This document shows positions 51,153 to 59,625 of a stretch of DNA of 64,000 bases, piece after piece. Both the position numbers and the translations under genes were made by a program. The stretch covers positions 71,349 to 135,348 of the forward strand of contig DASPNJ010000010.1 in NCBI GenBank assembly GCA_035626595.1, given 5' to 3'. The notes below the pieces were generated by a model, which was not told the origin of the DNA, did not search any database, and saw only the letters and a list, made by a program, of their open reading frames with translations. Source of the DNA: JAQGMV01 sp035626595 (lineage in GTDB: Bacteria > Pseudomonadota > Gammaproteobacteria > Burkholderiales > SG8-41). Numbering within the stretch: position 1 is the first letter of the stretch; each line of letters begins with the position of its first letter.

Positions 51153-53696
51153 ATGGCCAAGACACTCATCATCGCCGAAAAACCGTCCGTCGCCGGCGAT
51201 ATCGCCCGCGCGCTGGGCGGCTTCAGGCGGCACGACGACTACTACGAAAGCGACGACTACGTGCTTTCGTCCGCGGTCGGCCATCTGCTGGAGCTCACCG
51301 CGCCCGACGAATACGAAGTGAAGCGCGGCAAGTGGTCATTTGCCCATCTACCGGTGATCCCGCCGCATTTCGATCTGAAGCCGATCGAGAAAACCGAGTC
51401 GCGGCTCAGGCTCCTCACGAAGCTCCTCAAAAGGAAGGACGTCGACGGCGTCATCAACGCCTGCGACGCGGGCCGGGAAGGCGAGCTCATCTTCCGGCTC
51501 ATCATGCGGCACGCCAAAGTGAAAAAGCCGGTCCAGCGGCTGTGGCTGCAGTCGATGACGCCGGCGGCGATCCGCGACGGTTTCGAGCGCCTGCGCGCCG
51601 ACGCCGAGCTGCTGCCGCTCGCCGACGCCGCCACCTGCCGGTCCGAATCCGACTGGCTGGTGGGAATCAACGGCACGCGCGCGCTCACGGCGTTCAATTC
51701 CAAGAGCGGGGGGTTCCACAAGACTCCGGTCGGGCGCGTGCAGACGCCGACGCTGGCGATCCTCGTCGAGCGCGAGGAGAAGATCAAGAAATTCGTCGCG
51801 CGCGACTACTGGGAGGTGCACGGCACGTTCGGCGTCGCGGCCGGGGAGTACGCCGGGCGCTGGTTCGACGAGAACTTCGCGAAGGAAAAGCGCGAGGACG
51901 ATGCCGAGCTCAGACCCGAGCGCATGTGGGACGAAAAGCGGGCGCTCGCGATCCGCGACAAGTGCGACGGCAAGCCGGGGGAGATCACCGAGGAGAGCAA
52001 GCCCTCAAGCCAGGCGTCGCCGCTTCTCTTCGATCTGACGAGCCTGCAGCGCACCGCGAACGGGCGCTTTGGATTTTCCGCACGCATGACTCTTTCGATC
52101 GCGCAGGCGCTGTACGAGAAGCACAAGGTGCTCACTTATCCGCGCACCGATTCGCGCGCGCTGCCGGAGGATTACGTCGGAACAGTGCAGGACACGATGG
52201 AGGCGCTGATCGGCGGCGGCGGCGGCAAGAAGAGCGTCGAGCACCCGTACGCGCCGTTTGCATCCAAGATCCTGACGCAGAAGTGGGTGAGGCCGAACAA
52301 GCGCATATTCAATAACGCGAAAGTATCGGACCACTTCGCGATCATTCCGACCGCGCTCGCGCCGAAGCACCTGAACGAGGCCGAGGCGAAGCTTTACGAC
52401 CTCGTCGTGCGGCGTTTCCTGGCGGTGTTCTATCCGCCGGCCGAATACCTGGTGACGACGCGGATCACGCGCGTAGCGGGGGAAGCATTCAAGAGCGAAG
52501 GCAAGGTGCTCAAGCAGGCGGGCTGGCTCGAGGTGCACGGCAAGGAAGCGCAGGAAGATGACGAGGCGAGCCTGGTCGCGGTCGACGCAGGGGAGACAGC
52601 GAAAACGCTCGCCGTCGAGGCCCGCGCGCTCCAGACGCGGCCCCCGGCCCGGTTCACCGAGGCAACGCTGCTCACCGCGATGGAAGGCGCGGGCAAGCTG
52701 GTCGAGGACGAGGAGCTGCGCGATGCCATGAAGGAGCGCGGGCTTGGCACTCCGGCGACACGCGCCGTGATCATCGAGAAGCTCATCGCCGACGAATACG
52801 TCGTGCGCAACCAGCGCGAGCTTCAGCCCACGCCGAAGGCGTTCTCGCTGCTCACGCTGCTACGCGGCCTCGAGATTCCCGAGCTCATCTCGCCGGAGCT
52901 CACCGGGGAATGGGAGTACCGGCTGAAGGAGATGGAGCACGGGAAGCTCTCGCGGCCGGAATTCATGCGCGGCATCGCCGAGATGACCAAGCACATCGTC
53001 GAGCGCGCGAAGGCGCACGAGAGCGAGACGGTGCCCGGCGATTACGCAACGCTCAAGACGCGGTGCCCGAGCTGCGGCGGGGTGGTCAAGGAGAACTACA
53101 AGAAGTTTCAGTGCCAGCGCTGTGATTTCGCGCTGTGGCGCATTCTGTCCGGGCGCCAATTCGAGCCAGGCGAGATCGAGGAGCTCATCGAGAAGCGGCA
53201 GATCGGTCCGCTGCAGGGTTTCCGCAGTCGGCTCGGGAAGCCCTTCGCCGCGATCATCAAGCTCACGCCCGAGCTCAAGGTGGAATTCGATTTCGGTCAG
53301 CAGCAGGCGGACGCGGACGCCGAGCCCATCGACTTCAGCAACCAGGAGCCGCTCGGCCCGTGCCCGAAGTGCGGCCGCAACGTTTACGCACACGGCATGG
53401 CTTACGTGTGCGAAGGCGCGGCGGCCACGCCGCGCACGTGCGATTTCCGATCAGGCCAGATCATCCTGCAGCGGCCGATCGAAGCCGACCAGATGAGAAA
53501 GCTCCTGAAGGACGGCAAGACCGACCTTCTGCACCGCTTCATCTCGCGTAAAGGCCGGCCGTTCTCGGCTTATCTCGTGCGCGGTTCCGACGGCAAGGTG
53601 AGCTTCGAATTCGAGCCGCGCGCCGCTCGCGGCGCGGCGGCCAAGACGCCGGCGAAAGCCAAGGCCGCAACGCGCGCCCGCAAGACCGCCACCTAA
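51153..53696 (+). CDS. topB: type IA DNA topoisomerase, topoisomerase III-like
   Basis: This 847-residue enzyme relaxes or decatenates DNA. The TOPRIM domain has IIAEKPSVA and NACDAGREGELIFR, and the active-site Tyr lies in LTYPRTDSR. The SAVGHLLEL motif and overall layout are of the TopB type. The C-terminus adds a four-Cys zinc ribbon (CPSCGGVVKENYKKFQCQRC), a second partial one (CPKCG), and a Lys/Ala-rich basic tail. In many relatives topA lies downstream of dprA; here the TopB-type gene occupies that place. Confidence 0.92.
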   Translation: MAKTLIIAEKPSVAGDIARALGGFRRHDDYYESDDYVLSSAVGHLLELTAPDEYEVKRGKWSFAHLPVIPPHFDLKPIEKTESRLRLLTKLLKRKDVDGVINACDAGREGELIFRLIMRHAKVKKPVQRLWLQSMTPAAIRDGFERLRADAELLPLADAATCRSESDWLVGINGTRALTAFNSKSGGFHKTPVGRVQTPTLAILVEREEKIKKFVARDYWEVHGTFGVAAGEYAGRWFDENFAKEKREDDAELRPERMWDEKRALAIRDKCDGKPGEITEESKPSSQASPLLFDLTSLQRTANGRFGFSARMTLSIAQALYEKHKVLTYPRTDSRALPEDYVGTVQDTMEALIGGGGGKKSVEHPYAPFASKILTQKWVRPNKRIFNNAKVSDHFAIIPTALAPKHLNEAEAKLYDLVVRRFLAVFYPPAEYLVTTRITRVAGEAFKSEGKVLKQAGWLEVHGKEAQEDDEASLVAVDAGETAKTLAVEARALQTRPPARFTEATLLTAMEGAGKLVEDEELRDAMKERGLGTPATRAVIIEKLIADEYVVRNQRELQPTPKAFSLLTLLRGLEIPELISPELTGEWEYRLKEMEHGKLSRPEFMRGIAEMTKHIVERAKAHESETVPGDYATLKTRCPSCGGVVKENYKKFQCQRCDFALWRILSGRQFEPGEIEELIEKRQIGPLQGFRSRLGKPFAAIIKLTPELKVEFDFGQQQADADAEPIDFSNQEPLGPCPKCGRNVYAHGMAYVCEGAAATPRTCDFRSGQIILQRPIEADQMRKLLKDGKTDLLHRFISRKGRPFSAYLVRGSDGKVSFEFEPRAARGAAAKTPAKAKAATRARKTAT

Positions 53697-53698
53697 AA

Positions 53699-53752
53699 CC
53701 GAAGGAAGAGAGCAACGGAGAGGAACCATCACCGGTTCCTCTCTGTTCGTGA
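53699..53752. repeat. GAAGG...GGTTCCTCTCTGTTCG palindromic repeat, copy 4
   Basis: GAAGGAAGAGAGCAACGGAG precedes the hairpin GAGAGGAACC-ATCA-CCGGTTCCTCTC. It lies 3 bp after the topB stop and probably ends transcription from topB and, in reverse, from gyrB. Confidence 0.8.
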
Positions 53753-53755
53753 TCG

Positions 53756-53796
53756 GCCGCGGCTGCGAGCGTAGCTCGCTGGGTTCTCGCGGCGGC
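53756..53796. repeat. GCCGCGGCTGCG hairpin repeat, second copy
   Basis: The inner palindrome GCGAGCGTAGCTCGC lies in GCCGCGGC/GCGGCGGC arms. It matches the element at 19738-19778 over most of its 41 bp, and again lies between convergent genes (topB and gyrB). Confidence 0.75.
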
Positions 53797-53818
53797 ACGT
53801 CACGGCCGCGACACGCGG

Positions 53819-56242
53819 CTAGACGTCTATGTTGCGGGCGCCGAGCGCGTTCGATTCGATGAAATTGCGCCGCGGCTCGACCTGGTCGCCCATCAGCGTG
53901 GCGAAGATCTCCTCGGCGGTGATCGCATCCTCGATCTGCGTCTTCAGCAGCCGGCGCGTCGAGGGGTCCATCGTCGTTTCCCAGAGCTGCTCGGGGTTCA
54001 TCTCGCCGAGACCCTTGTAACGCTGGATGCTCACGCCGCGCTGGATCTCGCCGAGCACCCAGTCGATCGCTTCACGGAAGTCGCTGACCGGATGCACGTG
54101 CTCGCCGCGTTTGACGTACGCGTCGGGGCCGAGCAGGCCCTGTGTGACCTGCGCGGTGCGCTTGATTTGTGCGTAGTCGCCGCCCTGCAGGAAGTCGCCG
54201 TCGATGTAACTCGAGCGCACCACGCCGTGCTGGGTGCGGCTGATCGCGAGCACGTAGCGCTCCAGCTTCTCGTCGAACCGCGCCACGACTCTCAGGTTCG
54301 CGTCATCGAGCAACGCGGCGAGCCGCTGCGCGCTGTCCTGCGCGGCGGCCTCGTCGGCGAGGTCGAGCTCCGGCGACTGCTTTAGCAGCGCAAACAGCAC
54401 CTCCTCGTCGATCAGCCGGCTTTCGCGCTGGATCACGGCCTCGGCGAGCAGATACTCCTGCGCCACGTTTTCGAACGTCTCGCGCGTGAGCGGCGCGCCG
54501 TGCGCGGACGGATACAGCTCCGACTCCGAAAGCGCGAGCTTGAGCAGGTACTGCTTCAACTCGTGCTCGTCCTTGAGATAGCGCTCACTGCGGCCGTGCT
54601 TCGCCTTGTAGAGCGGCGGCTGCGCGATGTAGATGTGGCCACGCTCGATCAGATCCGGCATCTGCCGGTAGAAGAACGTGAGAAGCAGCGTGCGAATGTG
54701 CGAGCCGTCGACGTCCGCGTCGGTCATGATGATCACGCGGTGGTAACGCAGCTTGTCGGGTGCGTACTCTTCCTTGCCGATGCCGGTCCCGAGCACGCTG
54801 ATGAGCGTGGCGATCTCCTGGGACGAGAGCAGCTTGTCCAGGCGCGCGCGCTCGACGTTCAGGATCTTACCTTTGAGCGGCAGGATCGCCTGGAACTTGC
54901 GGTCGCGCCCCTGTTTTGCCGAGCCGCCCGCGGAGTCGCCCTCGACGATATAGAGCTCGCTCTGCGCCGGATCGCGCTCCTGGCAGTCGGCGAGCTTGCC
55001 CGAAAGTCCGAATGAATCCAGGACGCCTTTGCGACGCGTGAGCTCGCGAGCCTTACGCGCCGCCTCTCTCGCGCGCGCGGCTTCGATGATCTTGCCGCAG
55101 ATGATCTTGGCGTCGTTCGGTTTTTCCAGCAGGAACTCCATGAGCTTCTGCGCGACGATCTCCTCGACCACCGGACGCACTTCGCTGGAGACGAGCTTGT
55201 CCTTGGTCTGCGAGGAGAACTTGGGCTCCGGCACCTTCACCGAAAGCACCGCAGTCAATCCTTCCTTCATGTCGTCGCCGCTCGTCTCGACCCTGGCCTT
55301 CTTCGCAAGCTCGGTGCTGTCGATGTACTGGTTAAGCGTGCGCGTCATCGCCGCACGAAGTCCCGTGAGATGCGTGCCGCCGTCGCGCTGAGGAATGTTG
55401 TTCGTGAAGCATTGCGTCGATTCCTGGTAGGAATCGTTCCACTGCATCGCCACTTCGACCGTGATGCCTTCCTTCTCGCCGATCGCGTAGAACGGCGATG
55501 GATGGAGCACGGCTTTCGCGCGGTTCATGTATTCGACGAAGCCGCGGATGCCGCCGCTGAAAGCGAAGTCCTCTTCCTTGCCGCTGCGCTGATCGATCAG
55601 CTTGATGCGCACGCCGTTGTTGAGGAACGAGAGCTCGCGCAGTCTCTTGGCGAGGATGTCGTAGTGGTACTCGATGTCGCCGAAGATCTCCTTCGACGCG
55701 AGGAAGTGAACCTCGGTGCCGCGCCGCTCGGTCTTGCCGAGGACCTTGAGCGGCGCCACCGCTACACCCATCCTGAACTCCATCGCGTGCGCCTGACCGT
55801 CGCGGCGGATCGTCAAGCGCAACCACTCGGAGAGTGCGTTGACGACCGACACACCCACCCCGTGCAGGCCGCCCGAGATCTTGTACGAGTTGCTGTCGAA
55901 TTTACCGCCGGCGTGCAGCTCCGTCATCACCACTTCGGCTGTCGAGCGTTTTTCCTCGTCGTCCGGATAGATGTCCGTCGGAATGCCGCGGCCGTTGTCG
56001 AGCACGCTCACCGAATTGTCGGGATGAATGGTGATCGTGATCTCGTCACAGTAGCCCGCGAGCGCCTCGTCGATCGCGTTGTCGACGACCTCGAACACCA
56101 TGTGGTGGAGGCCCGTGCCGTCGCTCGTGTCTCCGATGTACATGCCGGGCCGCTTGCGCACCGCGTCGAGGCCCTTCAGCACCTTGATGCTGCTCGCCCC
56201 GTAGTCGCTGGCGCCGTTCGGCTCTTCGATTCTGTCGTTCAT
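53819..56242 (-). CDS. gyrB: DNA gyrase subunit B
   Basis: This 807-residue ATPase subunit introduces negative supercoils with GyrA. The GHKL ATPase domain has the KRPGMYIGD and GGLHGVGVSVVNALS motifs. The TOPRIM domain has EGDSAGGSAKQGRDRKFQAI and MTDADVDGSHIRTLL. The C-terminal IQRYKGLGEMNPEQLWETTM is intact. It is the third gene of dnaA-dnaN-gyrB on the minus strand; recF is absent between dnaN and gyrB, where the gap is only 26 bp. Confidence 0.97.
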   Translation of the reverse strand: MNDRIEEPNGASDYGASSIKVLKGLDAVRKRPGMYIGDTSDGTGLHHMVFEVVDNAIDEALAGYCDEITITIHPDNSVSVLDNGRGIPTDIYPDDEEKRSTAEVVMTELHAGGKFDSNSYKISGGLHGVGVSVVNALSEWLRLTIRRDGQAHAMEFRMGVAVAPLKVLGKTERRGTEVHFLASKEIFGDIEYHYDILAKRLRELSFLNNGVRIKLIDQRSGKEEDFAFSGGIRGFVEYMNRAKAVLHPSPFYAIGEKEGITVEVAMQWNDSYQESTQCFTNNIPQRDGGTHLTGLRAAMTRTLNQYIDSTELAKKARVETSGDDMKEGLTAVLSVKVPEPKFSSQTKDKLVSSEVRPVVEEIVAQKLMEFLLEKPNDAKIICGKIIEAARAREAARKARELTRRKGVLDSFGLSGKLADCQERDPAQSELYIVEGDSAGGSAKQGRDRKFQAILPLKGKILNVERARLDKLLSSQEIATLISVLGTGIGKEEYAPDKLRYHRVIIMTDADVDGSHIRTLLLTFFYRQMPDLIERGHIYIAQPPLYKAKHGRSERYLKDEHELKQYLLKLALSESELYPSAHGAPLTRETFENVAQEYLLAEAVIQRESRLIDEEVLFALLKQSPELDLADEAAAQDSAQRLAALLDDANLRVVARFDEKLERYVLAISRTQHGVVRSSYIDGDFLQGGDYAQIKRTAQVTQGLLGPDAYVKRGEHVHPVSDFREAIDWVLGEIQRGVSIQRYKGLGEMNPEQLWETTMDPSTRRLLKTQIEDAITAEEIFATLMGDQVEPRRNFIESNALGARNIDV

Positions 56243-56268
56243 CCGTTGCTTCGTTTTCCTGGTGCTCG

Positions 56269-57375
56269 TTAGATGCGCATCGGCATGACCACGTAGCGAT
56301 AGTCGCTGCGGTCGGGTAGGGTGATGAGCATGCTGCTGTTGGCATCGCCGAAAGCGCAGTCGATGCGTTCGCTCCCGACGTTTGTCAGCACGTCGAGCAG
56401 ATAAGTGATGTTGAAACCGACGTCGAGGGGCTCGCCTGAATAGTCGATCTCGAGCTCCTCCTGCGCTTCTTCCTGCTCATTGTTAGTGCATGAAATTCGC
56501 AAACTGTTCCCGGTCAGCATCCACCGGACCCCCCGGAATTTCTCGTTCGAGAGGATGGCCGCCCGCTGCAGGGCCTGGAGAAGCAGCAGGCGGTCGAGCA
56601 CGATGTGCTTCTGGTAATTCGTCGGGATGACGCGGGTGTAATCCGGGAATTTCCCGTCGATCACCTTGGTCGTAAGCTCGATCGCGTCGAAGCGGAATTT
56701 GACTTGGGTCGCGTAGAGCTCGATGTGCACGTCCTCCTCGCCTTCGGTGAGCAGCCGCGCGAGCTCGAGCACGGCCTTGCGCGGCAGGATCACCTCGCGT
56801 CTTTCGTCCTGCTTGGCGACCGTGCCGCTGGCGTAGCTCAACCGGTGGCCGTCGGTGGCGACGACCTTGATCTGCTCACCTTCGAGCACGAGCAGCATGC
56901 CGTTCAGGTAGTACCGGATGTCCTGCTGCGCCATCGAGAACTGCACGAGGAGCAGCAGCGCCTTCAGCTCCTTCTGGCGCAAGGTGACTTTCGCGAGCGG
57001 TGCTCCGGGATCGCCCAGCAAGGGGAAATCCGCTGCCGGAAGCGTCTGGAGATTGAAGCGGCTGCGGCCCGCTTTGACCTGCAGACGGTTGTTCTGCGAA
57101 TCCAGCATGACATCGGTGCCATCGGGCAGCGAGCGCAGGATGTCCTGGAGCTTGCGGGCGGATACGGTGAGGTTTTGCTCGGCCGTCCCTTTGCCCGTTT
57201 CGCACCGCGTCGAGACCTGGATCTCGAGATCGGTCGCCACGAGATCCAGACGATCCTGTTTTCGCTCGAGCAACACGTTCGACAGTATCGGCAGCGTGTG
57301 ACGCTTTTCCACGATACCGGTCACGGCCTGCAGGGGTTTCAGCAGCGCATCGCGTTCGATCTGAAGAAGTTTCAT
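56269..57375 (-). CDS. dnaN: DNA polymerase III beta sliding clamp
   Basis: This 368-residue clamp holds the polymerase on DNA. Three similar domains are visible across its length, with a typical N-terminus (MKLLQIERDALLKPLQAVTGIVEKRHTLPILSNVL) and the C-terminus SDYRYVVMPMRI. It lies 193 bp from dnaA, and that gap holds DnaA boxes. Confidence 0.97.
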   Translation of the reverse strand: MKLLQIERDALLKPLQAVTGIVEKRHTLPILSNVLLERKQDRLDLVATDLEIQVSTRCETGKGTAEQNLTVSARKLQDILRSLPDGTDVMLDSQNNRLQVKAGRSRFNLQTLPAADFPLLGDPGAPLAKVTLRQKELKALLLLVQFSMAQQDIRYYLNGMLLVLEGEQIKVVATDGHRLSYASGTVAKQDERREVILPRKAVLELARLLTEGEEDVHIELYATQVKFRFDAIELTTKVIDGKFPDYTRVIPTNYQKHIVLDRLLLLQALQRAAILSNEKFRGVRWMLTGNSLRISCTNNEQEEAQEELEIDYSGEPLDVGFNITYLLDVLTNVGSERIDCAFGDANSSMLITLPDRSDYRYVVMPMRI

Positions 57376-57568
57376 GATGTACTTCTTTATTTAGTAGTTC
57401 TAATAAGCTTTCGGCATTCCTGTGGACAGGCCAGAGAAGCTTTCCCGGTCACGGTCTTGCGCGGCCGTGAGCATGTGGATTTCGACAACGGTTTCGCCGG
57501 GGTCAAATGTGGAGCGTTTCAGCGCCGGCTGCTTCAGCCGGGCTTATCCACAATTCGCCCAGCGGTTT
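57376..57568. other. dnaA-dnaN intergenic region, candidate oriC
   Basis: A perfect DnaA box, TTATCCACA, lies at 57544-57552. Weaker boxes on the other strand are TGTGGACAG at 57421-57429 and TGTGGATTT at 57475-57483. An AT-rich tract at about 57373-57413, beside dnaN, could be the unwinding element. A further perfect box lies on the other side of dnaA at 58979. The two flanks together may form a bipartite origin. Confidence 0.6.
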
Positions 57569-58900
57569 TCAACTGCGTAACACCTTGAGCAGCGAATTCA
57601 CGTCGCGGGTCACGTCGGTGTTGGAGCTCCGCAGATCGGCGATCTTGCGGCACGCATGCAGCACGGTCGTGTGGTCGCGGCCGCCGAACGCTTCACCGAT
57701 ATCGGGCAAGCTCAACTGCGTGAGTTCTTTGGCGAGCGCCATCGCGATCTGGCGCGGCCGCGCGACGTTGCGGCTGCGCTTCTTCGAGTACATCTCGGAG
57801 ACCTTGATCTTGTAGTAATCCGCGACGGTCTTCTGGATGTTCTCGATCGATATCTGACGGTTCTGGACGGCCAGAAGGTCGCGCAGCGCTTCGCGGCAAA
57901 GCTCGATGGAGAGCTCCTGACCCGAGAAACGCGCATAGGCGAGCACGCGCTTCAGACCGCCTTCGAGTTCGCGCACGTTCGACTGGATGTGCTTGGCCAG
58001 AAAGAAAGCGACTGACTGGTCCAGCTTGACCGATTCGGCCTCCGCCTTCTTGAGCAGAATCGCGACGCGCATCTCGAGCTCCGGCGGCTCCACCGCCACC
58101 GTGAGGCCCCAGCCGAATCGCGAGATGAGGCGGTTCTCGATGCCCGAAATCTCTTTCGGATAGGTGTCGCAGGTGATGACGACCTGCTTGTGCGACTCGA
58201 TCAACGCATTGAACGCGTAGAAGAATTCCTCCTGCGTCCGGCTCTTGCCGCTGAAGAACTGTATGTCGTCGATGAGCAGCAGGTCGAGCGAGTGGTAGTA
58301 GCGCTTGAAATCGTCGAACGCCTTGTGCTGATAGGCGCGGACCACGTCGGAGACATACGCTTCGGCGTGGATGTAGCGGATCTTGCTGTCGGGCGCGCGC
58401 GCGTGCAGGTGATTGCCGATTGCATGTATCAGGTGCGTCTTACCGAGCCCTACGCCGCCGTAGATGAACAGCGGGTTGTATGCCGCGCCCGGGCGCTCGG
58501 CCACCTGCATCGCGGCGGCGCGCGCGAGCTCGTTCGCCTTGCCGGTGACGAATGTCTCGAAGGTGAACGACGAATTGAGCCGCGAGACGTCGCGCGAGAT
58601 CTTGGGCTGCGGAATGTCGGGCGCCGCCGGAATGCTGGTCGCCGGCGCATCGGGTTTGACTTCTTTTTCGGCGAGCAGCAGACGAATGTCGATCGAGCGC
58701 TTCAGGCGCTCCGCCGCAAGCTCCTGGATGCGACCGCAGAACTTGTCCCGGATCCACTGCAGTACGAATCGATTCGGCGCGATGAGCGTGAGCACGTCAC
58801 CTTCGGTCTGAACCTTGAGCGGCTTGATCCAGGTGACGAATTGCTGAGGGGGGAGCTCTTTCTCGAAATGGGCGAGACAGTGGCGCCAGAAGCTGTTCAT
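57569..58900 (-). CDS. dnaA: chromosomal replication initiator DnaA
   Basis: This 443-residue AAA+ protein opens the origin. Domain I is at the N-terminus (FWRHCLAHFEKELPPQQFVTWIKPL). The ATPase domain has Walker A GGVGLGKTHLIHAIG and Walker B LLLIDDIQFF. Domain IV ends with the DNA-recognition motif DHTTVLHACRKI. It is the first gene of the minus-strand dnaA-dnaN-gyrB run and diverges from rpmH. Confidence 0.98.
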   Translation of the reverse strand: MNSFWRHCLAHFEKELPPQQFVTWIKPLKVQTEGDVLTLIAPNRFVLQWIRDKFCGRIQELAAERLKRSIDIRLLLAEKEVKPDAPATSIPAAPDIPQPKISRDVSRLNSSFTFETFVTGKANELARAAAMQVAERPGAAYNPLFIYGGVGLGKTHLIHAIGNHLHARAPDSKIRYIHAEAYVSDVVRAYQHKAFDDFKRYYHSLDLLLIDDIQFFSGKSRTQEEFFYAFNALIESHKQVVITCDTYPKEISGIENRLISRFGWGLTVAVEPPELEMRVAILLKKAEAESVKLDQSVAFFLAKHIQSNVRELEGGLKRVLAYARFSGQELSIELCREALRDLLAVQNRQISIENIQKTVADYYKIKVSEMYSKKRSRNVARPRQIAMALAKELTQLSLPDIGEAFGGRDHTTVLHACRKIADLRSSNTDVTRDVNSLLKVLRS

Positions 58901-58925
58901 TAACTCGGATGCGGGGCTTATTTTT

Positions 58926-58943
58926 GGCGCTCGAAAGAGCGCC
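58926..58943. promoter_or_regulatory. perfect hairpin in the dnaA leader
   Basis: GGCGCTC-GAAA-GAGCGCC forms a 7-bp stem with a four-base loop, 26 bp upstream of the dnaA start codon. It could modulate dnaA translation or act as a terminator for upstream minus-strand transcripts. Confidence 0.45.
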
Positions 58944-58978
58944 GTTGATCGTCCAAATTTTACGCTGATCGAGGTGGG

Positions 58979-58987
58979 TTATCCACA
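58979..58987 (+). promoter_or_regulatory. DnaA box upstream of dnaA
   Basis: A perfect TTATCCACA lies about 80 bp upstream of the dnaA start, between dnaA and rpmH. It may serve autoregulation of dnaA and/or form part of a split origin. Confidence 0.75.
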
Positions 58988-59031
58988 AGCGAAAGCCGTG
59001 CTTCGAGTCATCCGCGCTCGAAGCCGTTCGA

Positions 59032-59061
59032 TTGACACGACAACACGTTACGCGATGTAAT
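59032..59061 (+). promoter_or_regulatory. rpmH promoter
   Basis: A perfect -35 TTGACA at 59032-59037 and -10 TGTAAT at 59056-59061 are 18 bp apart. Transcription would start near 59068, about 26 nt before the rpmH ATG, giving the rpmH-rnpA-yidC transcript. Confidence 0.75.
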
Positions 59062-59093
59062 ACCCGGTTTTTCAGCACGCCGGGACATCTACC

Positions 59094-59228
59094 ATGAAGC
59101 GCACTTATCAACCTTCCAAGACACGCCGGAAGCGCACGCACGGTTTCCGCGTGCGCATGAAGACCAAGGCCGGACGTGCCGTTATCAACGCCCGCAGAGC
59201 CAAGGGAAGGGCACGCCTCGCCGTTTGA
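59094..59228 (+). CDS. rpmH: 50S ribosomal protein L34
   Basis: This 44-residue, highly basic protein has the classic L34 sequence: MKRTYQPSKTRRKRTHGFRV at the start, then MKTKAGRAVINARRAKGRARL. It is diagnostic of the origin region in most bacteria. The stop overlaps a candidate TTG start of rnpA. Confidence 0.98.
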   Translation: MKRTYQPSKTRRKRTHGFRVRMKTKAGRAVINARRAKGRARLAV

Positions 59229-59614
59229 GCGAGAGCGAGGCTTCCGGCGCCGCGCGGTCGCGCGGCGCCGGTGTGAAGCCGCGCATGATGCGGCGCCCGG
59301 AAGAATTCGAGGCCGTGCTGCGCTCGCGCATCCGCTCGGTGAGCCGCAACTTCGTCGCGCGCGCACGGCCGAACGACTTTGATCATCCGCGCCTCGGCAT
59401 TATCGCCGGGCGCAAAGCCGCAGCGCGGGCCGTAGACAGAAACCGGGCGAAGCGCCTGATACGCGAGGCGTTTCGCGCAGCCGGCGAGCGCGCCGGCGCG
59501 TACGACATCGCAGTCCAGTTGAAGAGCGACCTGCGCGGCGAAGACAACGCCGCGCTGCGCAAGGAGCTCGACGCTTTGCTCGACACGCTGCTGCGCGAGA
59601 CGCGTCGCGCTTGA
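59225..59614 (+). CDS. rnpA: ribonuclease P protein component
   Basis: The protein subunit of RNase P helps trim the 5' end of pre-tRNAs. The signature RNRAKRLIREAFR is intact, and the fold begins near MRRPEEFEAVLRSRIRSVSRNF. The start is unclear: TTG 59225 overlaps the rpmH stop and gives 129 residues, while GTG 59273 or an ATG near 59285 would give a more usual N-terminus. The gene ends 11 bp before yidC, with no room for yidD. Confidence 0.93.
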   Translation: MSESEASGAARSRGAGVKPRMMRRPEEFEAVLRSRIRSVSRNFVARARPNDFDHPRLGIIAGRKAAARAVDRNRAKRLIREAFRAAGERAGAYDIAVQLKSDLRGEDNAALRKELDALLDTLLRETRRA

Positions 59615-59625
59615 CAGGCCACAGC

